A stretch of DNA of 39,848 nt. Origin: Bryobacter sp. Its GTDB lineage: Bacteria > Acidobacteriota > Terriglobia > Bryobacterales > Bryobacteraceae. Each line of letters begins with the position of its first letter. The stretch's first letter is position 1. Shown one piece after another: positions 16,412 through 23,421 of this stretch. The position numbers and the translations under genes are program-made. Location of the stretch: assembly GCA_022843605.1 (NCBI GenBank), contig JALHNI010000049.1:1-39848 (forward strand). Reading direction: 5' to 3'. Under the pieces are notes generated by a model. The model saw only the letters and a program-made list of their open reading frames with translations, had not been told where the DNA came from and searched no databases.

Positions 16412-18171
16412 AGCTCACGCTGGCCGCTCTCCTCTTGCTCACTGGCGCGGTTTACGCCCAGTACTCCATGTTCCCGGCCGTCCGCGGCACCAAAGAGATG
16501 GTGGCCGCCGCCAACAACTTTGAGGTGGAAGCCGGCTACCGGTTGCTGCAGCAAGGCGGCAATGCCGTCGATGCCGGCGTCGCGGCAATGCTCGCCGCCA
16601 CCGTTACTGAGCAGGCCCGCATCGGCCTTGGCGGCGAAGTCCCCCTCATCATCAAGATGAAAGGACAGCCGGCGCGAGTGCTTTCCGGCATCGGCACCGC
16701 ACCCGCCAAGGCCACCGTCGACTACTACAAGCAACGCAAGCAGGAGCCGTGGGAAAGCAACGAGGACTTTCCGCCCATCCCCGCCATCGGCATCCATTCC
16801 GCCATTCTGCCGGGCATTCCCAGTGCCGCCATTGTCGCGCTGACGGAAAACGGCACCAAGAGCTTTGCCGAAGTCGCCGCGCCTGCTATCGACTATGCCG
16901 ACGGCTTCCCCCTCGGCGAAGAGTTCGCCAGCTTCCTGCGCACCACCGGCCGCGTGATGCAGCTTTGGCCGAGTTCGCGGGAGTTCTTCTTCCCGGACAA
17001 CAAACTCCCGCTGCGCGGCTCGCTGTACCGTCTGCCGGACCTCGCGAAGACCCTCCGCGAACTCGCCGCCGTCGAAAAGAAAGCCCGAGGCAACCGCGCA
17101 AAAAAACTGGCCGCGGTCCATGACTACCTCTACAAGGGCGCCTTCGCCAAGCGGATCGCCGACTTCAATGCCTCCAACGACGGTCTCATCGCCCTCGAAG
17201 ACCTCGCCAAGTTCAAAGCCGAATGGGACACGCCCCGCGCCAGCACCTTCGCCGGCTTTGAAGTTCTGAAGCCCGGCTTCTTCACCCAGGGCCCAGTCAT
17301 GCTGCAGGCCTTGAACATCCTCGCGGGCTACGACCTGAAAAAGCTCGGACACAACTCGCCTGAGTACCTCCACGCCGTCATCGAGGCCGTAAAACTCGCC
17401 TTCGCTGACCGTGACCGCTACTACGGCGACCCAAAGTTCAGCCAGTTGCCCGAAGCCACGCTGCTCTCGATGGAGTACGCCGCTGGTCGGCGCGCCCAGA
17501 TTGATCCGGCCCGCGCTTCGCTCGAGCATCGGCCCGGCAAGGTTTCCGGCTTCCCCGCCCTCTCGTTGGGAGACTCCAAAAGCCACTCGGTCGACCAGGA
17601 CACCACCTGCGTCAACGTCGTCGACAAGTGGGGCAATGTCTTCACCGCCACGCCCAGCGGCGCCTGGCTTCCTTCCGTCATCGTTCCCGGTACCGGCTTC
17701 CCCCTGTCCAGCCGCATCCAGTCCTTCGTGCTCACCCCGGACCACGCCAATCAGCTCGCCCCCGGCAAGCGACCGCGCGTCACCCTGAGCCCCACCATGG
17801 TGCTCAAGAACGGCGAACCTTACCTCGCCATGTCCACCCCCGGCGGCGACAATCAGGATCAGGCGATGCTCCAAGTGCTTCTGAACCTACTGGTCTTTGA
17901 GATGCAGCCGCAGGAAGCAGTGGAGGCCCCTCGTTTCCAAACCGAACACTTCTTCGCCTCATTCGCCCACCACGAGTTTCAGGCCGGCCGGGTAAACCTC
18001 GAAGAACGTTTCCCGAAGCCGACCATCGAAGCCCTCCGCGCCAAAGGCCACAAGATCCAGGTCACCGGCCCCTGGTCAAACGGCTCCGCCCCCACCGTCA
18101 TCCTCATCAAAGACGGCATCTTGAACGGCGGCGCCGACCCGCGCCGCGGACGCTTCATCTTCGGGCGCTAG
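16408..18171 (+). CDS. Gamma-glutamyltransferase-family Ntn hydrolase (atypical)
   Basis: A 587-residue exported protein (signal peptide 1-17, ending AVYAQ). It should be autoprocessed at T399 in DTTCVNVVDKWGN, the equivalent of the TTH motif, to give an N-terminal-nucleophile enzyme. Other family features are LLQQGGNAVDAGVAAM, the helix KLAFADRDRYYGDP and the late MSTPGGDNQDQAMLQ. The glutamate-binding arginine motif of classical GGT (R-E-x-A-P) is replaced by GIGTAPA, so it may act on other amides, as related oxamate amidohydrolases do. This is inference. It overlaps the methyltransferase by four bases (ATGA) and is the last gene of the operon. A 72-base gap without a clear terminator separates it from the convergent ketosynthase gene. 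Confidence 0.88.
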   Translation: MKLTLAALLLLTGAVYAQYSMFPAVRGTKEMVAAANNFEVEAGYRLLQQGGNAVDAGVAAMLAATVTEQARIGLGGEVPLIIKMKGQPARVLSGIGTAPAKATVDYYKQRKQEPWESNEDFPPIPAIGIHSAILPGIPSAAIVALTENGTKSFAEVAAPAIDYADGFPLGEEFASFLRTTGRVMQLWPSSREFFFPDNKLPLRGSLYRLPDLAKTLRELAAVEKKARGNRAKKLAAVHDYLYKGAFAKRIADFNASNDGLIALEDLAKFKAEWDTPRASTFAGFEVLKPGFFTQGPVMLQALNILAGYDLKKLGHNSPEYLHAVIEAVKLAFADRDRYYGDPKFSQLPEATLLSMEYAAGRRAQIDPARASLEHRPGKVSGFPALSLGDSKSHSVDQDTTCVNVVDKWGNVFTATPSGAWLPSVIVPGTGFPLSSRIQSFVLTPDHANQLAPGKRPRVTLSPTMVLKNGEPYLAMSTPGGDNQDQAMLQVLLNLLVFEMQPQEAVEAPRFQTEHFFASFAHHEFQAGRVNLEERFPKPTIEALRAKGHKIQVTGPWSNGSAPTVILIKDGILNGGADPRRGRFIFGR

Positions 18172-18243
18172 GTCTGGCTTTTCTCGCCTACGTAGTTCCG
18201 GCGCGGATAACGATCGCTCATTGCGGCAACCTGACCGCCAGCC

Positions 18244-19446
18244 CTAACCCACTGCCCGGAACGCCAACACGGCGTTCAAGCCCCCAAACGCGAACGAATT
18301 CGACAACGCCGCGCCAACCTTGCACACCCGCGACTCATTCGGAATCACATCCAAGTCGCACTCCGGATCCGGCGTCGTGAAATTCGCTGTCGGCGGCAAC
18401 ACGCCATGGTAGAGCGCCAACGCCGTGGCCGTCGCCTCCAGCGCCCCCGCTGCCCCCATCGCATGTCCGTGCATCGATTTCGTCGAACTCACCGGCGGTG
18501 GCACCCCAAACACTTCCCGAATCGCACGCGCCTCGGTGGAGTCGTTGGCCTGCGTTCCCGTCCCGTGCGCGTTGATGTAACCAACCTCCTCGCGCGATAA
18601 ACCGGCATCCGCGAGCGCAATCGCCATCGCGCGCGCCGCCCCATTCTGCGAGGGCATCGTCAGGTGATGCGCATCAGCGGTCATTCCGCAGCCCGCCAAC
18701 TCCGCGTAGATTTTGGCGCCACGCGCCTGTGCGCGTTCCCACGGCTCCAGAATCAGCATGCCCGCGCCGGCGCCCAGCACCAATCCCAAGCGATCCTTGG
18801 AGAACGGCCGGCACGTATCCGGCGCCATCACCCGCATCCCCTCCCAAGCCTTCAGGACGCCCAGCGAAAACGGCGCTTCACTCCCGCCTGCAATCGCCAT
18901 CTCCGCCGCGCCGCTCCGCACCATCCACAACGCCTGCCCCAGCGCGTGATTGGCCGAAGAGCACGCCGTCGACACCGTAAGCGACGGTCCCGTAAAGCCG
19001 AAGCGCATCGAAATCTGGCTGGTCGCGGCGCTCGTCATCGCCCGCGGAATCGTATAGGGGTGGAAGCGCGGCTTGTGGTCGGCGTACAGATCCCGGAAGC
19101 CCTGGTCCTCCGTTACCTTGCCACCCATCCCGCACCCGGTGACAATCGCCGTGCGTTCCTTCAAATCCGGAGTGAGCACGACGCCCGAATCCTCAATGGC
19201 CTCCGCCGCCGCTTTCAGCGCGTACAGGCCAAACGGATCGATCGTGTCGATTTCCTTTGCATCAAAATGGTCCCGGGCGTCAAAGCCGAAGACCTCCGCT
19301 CCGCGTTTACCCCTCAGCGAAGTGGAATCAACTGACTCAATCGGCCGGATGCCGCAGGCACCGGCCTTCAAGGCGGTCCAAAAAGCCTCACGGCTCGAAC
19401 CGATGGCCGAAACGATTCCTAGGCCCGTGATCGCAACGCGCTTCAT
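18244..19446 (-). CDS. Beta-ketoacyl-ACP synthase, FabF/NodE-like
   Basis: A 400-residue thiolase-fold condensing enzyme with the full KAS II triad: C162 in VSTACSSAN, H294 in NAHGTGTQAND and H328 in STKSMHGHAMGAAG (with K323). The N-terminus KRVAITGLGIVSAIG and the C-terminus NSFAFGGLNAVLAF are canonical. It elongates acyl chains on ACP. The start overlaps the ACP stop by ATGA, so the two are surely a pair. A dedicated ACP and the neighbouring NodB-type deacetylase suggest a specialised lipid rather than bulk fatty-acid synthesis; this is inference. Confidence 0.95.
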   Translation of the reverse strand: MKRVAITGLGIVSAIGSSREAFWTALKAGACGIRPIESVDSTSLRGKRGAEVFGFDARDHFDAKEIDTIDPFGLYALKAAAEAIEDSGVVLTPDLKERTAIVTGCGMGGKVTEDQGFRDLYADHKPRFHPYTIPRAMTSAATSQISMRFGFTGPSLTVSTACSSANHALGQALWMVRSGAAEMAIAGGSEAPFSLGVLKAWEGMRVMAPDTCRPFSKDRLGLVLGAGAGMLILEPWERAQARGAKIYAELAGCGMTADAHHLTMPSQNGAARAMAIALADAGLSREEVGYINAHGTGTQANDSTEARAIREVFGVPPPVSSTKSMHGHAMGAAGALEATATALALYHGVLPPTANFTTPDPECDLDVIPNESRVCKVGAALSNSFAFGGLNAVLAFRAVG

Positions 19447-19703
19447 GCCTCAGCAGGTGCCGATTGCTCCGCCAACAACGCTTTGATTCCGTTGGCAATA
19501 TCGGCCACGCTCCGTAGCTGTTTCGCGGCTTCGTCCGGAATGCTGACGTTAAACTCTTCCTCCAGCGCGAAGAGAATCTGCAGCCCGTCCAGCGAGTCAA
19601 TCTTCATTTCTTCGAAGGTACTCTCCGGTTTTACGGTATCCGCCTCCATGTGCTGAGTCTTGACGATTACCTGGATGACGCGTTCGATGATTGGGTCGGG
19701 CAT
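19443..19703 (-). CDS. Acyl carrier protein
   Basis: An 86-residue acidic four-helix protein with the phosphopantetheine serine S37 in KIDSLDGLQILFALEEEF, the typical DSL motif at the start of helix II. It would carry the growing acyl chain for the adjacent ketosynthase. ATG at 19703 gives normal ACP helix I (PIIERVIQVIV); the open frame extends upstream inside the deacetylase gene, but those residues do not look like ACP. The gene overlaps the deacetylase 3' end by 37 bases and the ketosynthase start by four. Confidence 0.93.
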   Translation of the reverse strand: MPDPIIERVIQVIVKTQHMEADTVKPESTFEEMKIDSLDGLQILFALEEEFNVSIPDEAAKQLRSVADIANGIKALLAEQSAPAEA

Positions 19704-20386
19704 ATGAGTTGGCTTACAGTCGGGAAACGAAACCCGTTTTCCTTCAATCTGGGCATGATAACGCGAACTGCCCCAAGCGTGGCGGCGATCTCTGGATTTG
19801 CGGTTAATTCCCTCCCGTCGTGAAGACAAAGAATCGCTCCTGGACCCGCCGCCCTTTCCAGTTTCCCGGCCACCCGTTCCGCCGGCCATCGCCAATCTGA
19901 CCCGATCGCCGTCCACATCGCCAGCCGCATGCCCTGCTCTTCCAGCACTGCCGCCAGCCCCGGCCAGCGGCACCCGTAGGGCGGCCGGAACCATACGGGA
20001 CGCACACCCGCCGCCTCCGCAATCGACTCCTGCGCCACCACCACCTCCCGCCGGATCGTCTCGCGCCTCTTCAAGTAAAGTGCCGCATGGGTGTCCGTAT
20101 GGTTCCCCACCTCGTGCCCCCGCGCGACCACTTCACGCAAGACTCCCGGCAACCGGCGCACATTCCGGCCGCACACAAAGAACGTCGCCTTCGCGCCGTA
20201 TGCGTCCAGTAAATCCAACAACTGGGGCGTGCCTTCGCTCGGTCCATCGTCAAACGTCAACGCGATCGACCGCTCCGTCGACGGCCCCCGCCACGTCACC
20301 GGACCCAGCACCGCCGCACTCCGGCCCCGCACCGCCCAAGCCGCCCCCGCAATCACGCCCGCGGCCAGCAATCCGGGCAGCATCAT
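19667..20386 (-). CDS. Polysaccharide deacetylase (NodB homology domain)
   Basis: A 239-residue carbohydrate esterase family 4 protein. An N-terminal hydrophobic segment (about 1-20) anchors or exports it. All five NodB motifs are visible: TFDDGP (44-49, catalytic base and metal Asp), the metal histidines H96 and H100 in NHTDTH, RPPYG (134-138), the WTAIGSDW segment and LCLHDG (187-191). It should remove N-acetyl or O-acetyl groups from a glycan such as chitin oligomers or peptidoglycan. ATG at 20386 begins one base after the enolase-family stop; an in-frame TTG at 20395 is an alternative. Its 3' end overlaps the ACP gene. Confidence 0.93.
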   Translation of the reverse strand: MMLPGLLAAGVIAGAAWAVRGRSAAVLGPVTWRGPSTERSIALTFDDGPSEGTPQLLDLLDAYGAKATFFVCGRNVRRLPGVLREVVARGHEVGNHTDTHAALYLKRRETIRREVVVAQESIAEAAGVRPVWFRPPYGCRWPGLAAVLEEQGMRLAMWTAIGSDWRWPAERVAGKLERAAGPGAILCLHDGRELTANPEIAATLGAVRVIMPRLKENGFRFPTVSQLICPTQSSNASSR

Positions 20387-20387
20387 C

Positions 20388-21611
20388 TCAGGCAAACTTG
20401 ATGCTGTGGTCGCCCACTACCGCGAACGTCTCCGCCGGCGAGTGCAGCGAAAAGTAGCTCCAGGGCCCCGGAATCCAGGGATAGCGCTGGATCACGCCCT
20501 CGTCCACCTCAACGCCCAAACCCGGCTTGCGGTTCAGCATCAATTCGCCACGTTCAATGTCCAGCGGCGTCTTGAGAATCTCCCGCGCCAAATCGAACCG
20601 GTACATGCTCTTGGTCGTGGCCGTCGTGTAAACCGGGTATTCCAGCCACTCGACGACATCCTCCGGCCAGCACACGCCCAGTTGCGCCGCCGTCGCCAGT
20701 TCCAGGTCCGTCCCCCAACTATGAAAGGCAAATCGCAGATTCTGCCGCGCCACTTCCGCAAACAACCGCCGCGCCACGCTGTAGCCGCCCTGGCAGAGCA
20801 AGTCCAGTTGCACGTAGTCAACACAGCCCTGCGCCATCAGGTCGGCGAAACCGGCTTCGTCCGGCTCATGCTCGCCGCCGGCCACCGGCACGATGCCCGC
20901 CGAACGCAACCGCGCATAGGCCTCGTGCCGGTCTGGCAGCAGCGGTTCCTCAAGCCACGCAATTTCGTACTCCGCCATCCGCTCCGCCAGTTCCGTCACC
21001 GTCTGCTCGCTGTAGCTGTTATCGCCCATGCGCCACCAGGTGTGCGCATCCACCATCAGGTCGAAGCTCGGTCCCGTCGCCTTCCGCATCAACTCCACGG
21101 CTCGCACATCCTCGTCCGGACCCAGCCCAGGCCGCATCTTGTACGCCGAGAATCCCAGCTTCTGGATCCCCGCCGCCTCCTCCGCGTAGCTCTCCGGCGA
21201 CTGGTACATTCCCGCACTCGCGTACAGGCGAATTCGATCCCTCACGCGCCCGCCCAGTAGTTCTGAAACCGGCACACCGCGGTCCTTGCCCACCAGGTCG
21301 TAGAGCGCCACTTCCACCATCGTGTAGGCCTTCACCGCCTGTGGATCTGCGCTGTGAAAACGTACCCGCAGCGCATCTGGATCGGCCAGCGTCTGCCCCA
21401 CCAGAAACGGCGCGATCACCGTCGCGATCAGGTCCCGCACACTCTCCGTCGCAGACCCCGGCGCATAACCCACCAGGCCGTTCGAGCACTCCACCCGAAT
21501 CAGCATCGCGTCCCGCTTCACAATGCGGCGATCGCCGCCGTGATAAGCCAATTCAATCGGCTCGGCGAATGGAAAAGACATCAAGTGCGCTTCAACCCGA
21601 ACAATCTTCAT
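20388..21611 (-). CDS. Enolase-superfamily enzyme (mandelate racemase/muconate lactonizing type)
   Basis: A 407-residue protein with an N-terminal capping domain and a TIM barrel. The putative Mg ligands are D188 (VDAH), E221 (LEEP) and E247 (GGEHE). The acid/base residues are K158 in YKMRPG (a K-x-R variant of the usual K-x-K) and H297 in FHSWGTD. This suggests a mandelate-racemase-subgroup sugar-acid dehydratase or racemase; the substrate is not predictable. It is the first gene of the operon leading into deacetylase, ACP and ketosynthase. The 37-base gap to the divergent YfiT-like gene must hold both promoters. Confidence 0.9.
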   Translation of the reverse strand: MKIVRVEAHLMSFPFAEPIELAYHGGDRRIVKRDAMLIRVECSNGLVGYAPGSATESVRDLIATVIAPFLVGQTLADPDALRVRFHSADPQAVKAYTMVEVALYDLVGKDRGVPVSELLGGRVRDRIRLYASAGMYQSPESYAEEAAGIQKLGFSAYKMRPGLGPDEDVRAVELMRKATGPSFDLMVDAHTWWRMGDNSYSEQTVTELAERMAEYEIAWLEEPLLPDRHEAYARLRSAGIVPVAGGEHEPDEAGFADLMAQGCVDYVQLDLLCQGGYSVARRLFAEVARQNLRFAFHSWGTDLELATAAQLGVCWPEDVVEWLEYPVYTTATTKSMYRFDLAREILKTPLDIERGELMLNRKPGLGVEVDEGVIQRYPWIPGPWSYFSLHSPAETFAVVGDHSIKFA

Positions 21612-21648
21612 CCTTTACAGCTTACGCCCGCGCGCTAACCTAAATCAC

Positions 21649-22170
21649 ATGGACCCGCGCTACCCCATCGGAAAATTCACCGACAGCCAGGACCGTTCCC
21701 CAGAACGCCGCCAGACCCTCATCCGCAACCTGGCCAACCTCCCGTCCCAAATGCGCGCTGCCACCAACGGCCTCGGCGACGTCCAACTCGACGCGCCCTA
21801 TCGCGACGGCGGTTGGACCCTCCGCCAAGTCGTTCACCACGTCGCCGACAGTCACCTGAACGCCTACATCCGCACCCGCTGGGCCCTCACCGAGGACTCA
21901 CCGGTGATCAAAGCCTACGACGAGGTCACCTGGGCCGAACTTCCTGACGCCAAACTCGGTCCAATTGAGCCTTCGCTCGCACTGCTCCAAGCCCTCCATC
22001 TCCGCTGGGTTTCTCTATGGAGAGCCCTCCCGGAGGAAGCCTACTCCAAGACTTTCATCCACCCGCAAAGCGGCGCAAATACACTCGCCAAACAACTCGA
22101 GCTCTACTCGTGGCACGGCCAGCACCACGTCGCCCACCTTACGACTCTGCGGCAGCAAAAGGGCTGGTAA
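21649..22170 (+). CDS. YfiT/BstA-like DinB-superfamily putative metal-dependent thiol transferase
   Basis: A 173-residue protein with the YfiT pattern: RYPIGKF at the N-terminus, GGWTLRQVVHHVADSHLNAY (first metal histidine near residue 64) and a C-terminal SWHGQHHVAHL supplying the other two histidines. In Firmicutes this family includes bacillithiol transferase BstA; in an acidobacterium the thiol cosubstrate is unknown. It is the second DinB-superfamily gene in the window. It is 39 bases upstream of the MFS gene on the same strand, probably co-transcribed. Confidence 0.88.
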   Translation: MDPRYPIGKFTDSQDRSPERRQTLIRNLANLPSQMRAATNGLGDVQLDAPYRDGGWTLRQVVHHVADSHLNAYIRTRWALTEDSPVIKAYDEVTWAELPDAKLGPIEPSLALLQALHLRWVSLWRALPEEAYSKTFIHPQSGANTLAKQLELYSWHGQHHVAHLTTLRQQKGW

Positions 22171-22209
22171 GCCCCCGAACCCGGCTGAATCTCGTCTACA
22201 CTGACATCT

Positions 22210-23421
22210 ATGCCTTTTTCCGTCAGTGCCCGCCTCGCCGGAATGATGTTCCTCACCTATGTCATCTGGGGCTCCTGGTACATGACCATCGGCACCTACC
22301 TCACCGCCACACTCAAGTTCTCCGGCACCGAGGCCGGTGCCATCTTTGGCACCACCGCTCTCGCCTCAATGATCTCCCCGCTGATCGTCGGCCTCGTCGC
22401 CGATCGCTTCTTCTCCACCGAACGTGTCCTCTCCGCCCTCTTCTTCCTCGGCGCCATCGTCCTCTGGCTCATCCCCCAAGCCACCAGCTTCACGGCCGTC
22501 TATAGCCTGATGCTGGTCTATTGCCTCATCTTCTTCCCCGCCGTGCCCCTCACCAACTCACTCGCCATGCGCCAGATGACCGACGCCCAGCGCCAGTTCC
22601 CGCCCATCCGTATCTTCGCCCCGCTCGGCTGGATCCTGATCTCCGTCACCGTCAGTTGGCTCGGCATTGAAGCCGCCCCCACCCCGTTTCTCATCGCCAG
22701 CGCCATCTCCGTCATGATGGGCGCCTTTTGCCTCATCCTGCCTCACACGCCCCCTGGCACCGGGCACGGCAAAACCACCTGGAAAACACTCCTCGGCCTT
22801 GATGCCCTTGTCCTCCTGAAGGACCGTTCTTACCTGGTCTTCCTCATCGCCTCTGTCCTCGCCTGCATCCCGCTCACGTTCTACTTCTCCTTCACCAACG
22901 CCTACCTGAACGACGTCGGCGTCGCCAATGCCGCTGGCAAGATGTCCCTGGGCCAAGTCTCTGAAGTCCTCATGACCCTGGCCATGCCCTGGGTCTTCAA
23001 ACGCATCAGCATCAAGAATGTCCTGCTCATCGGGCTCGCCGCGTGGGCCCTCCGCTACGTTCTTCTTGCCTTTGGCAATGCTGACTCCGGCATGTGGATG
23101 TTCTACGCCGCCATCCTCATCCATGGCGTCTGCTTCACGTTCTTCTTCTTCACCGGGTCCATCTATACTGACTCCACCGCGCCTCCCGCGTTGCGCAACA
23201 CGGCCCAGGGCCTGCTCACCTTCATGACTTATGGAGTGGGCATGTTCCTCGGCTCCCTATCCTCGGGCACCGCGGTCGACCTCTTCACCACCACCGTCAA
23301 CGGGGTCGAACAACGCAATTGGATGGGCTTCTGGCTCACCTCCGCCGCAGGTGCCGCCGCCATCGCGCTTATGCTGCTCCTGGTATTCCGAAGCAGCAAG
23401 CAAGAGCCTGCGCGCGGCTAG
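22210..23421 (+). CDS. MFS transporter, nucleoside:H+ symporter (NupG) type
   Basis: A 403-residue membrane protein with about 12 transmembrane segments. FLTYVIWGSWYMTIGTYL, the cytoplasmic GLVADRFFSTERVL and RIFAPLGWI match the NupG/XapB group of the major facilitator superfamily rather than sugar or drug MFS groups. It would import nucleosides or related solutes with protons; the substrate is uncertain. The 3' end overlaps the convergent glnD by four bases (23418-23421). Confidence 0.85.
   Translation: MPFSVSARLAGMMFLTYVIWGSWYMTIGTYLTATLKFSGTEAGAIFGTTALASMISPLIVGLVADRFFSTERVLSALFFLGAIVLWLIPQATSFTAVYSLMLVYCLIFFPAVPLTNSLAMRQMTDAQRQFPPIRIFAPLGWILISVTVSWLGIEAAPTPFLIASAISVMMGAFCLILPHTPPGTGHGKTTWKTLLGLDALVLLKDRSYLVFLIASVLACIPLTFYFSFTNAYLNDVGVANAAGKMSLGQVSEVLMTLAMPWVFKRISIKNVLLIGLAAWALRYVLLAFGNADSGMWMFYAAILIHGVCFTFFFFTGSIYTDSTAPPALRNTAQGLLTFMTYGVGMFLGSLSSGTAVDLFTTTVNGVEQRNWMGFWLTSAAGAAAIALMLLLVFRSSKQEPARG

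Noticed and set aside
16315..17874. Long minus-strand open frame (519 codons) opposite the GGT-family gene
   Set aside because: Antisense to a conserved enzyme with signal peptide and motifs; typical of high-GC third-position effects.
19704..19994. Upstream extension of the ACP frame inside the deacetylase gene
   Set aside because: The added ~97 residues do not resemble any ACP and overlap the conserved deacetylase C-terminal motifs.
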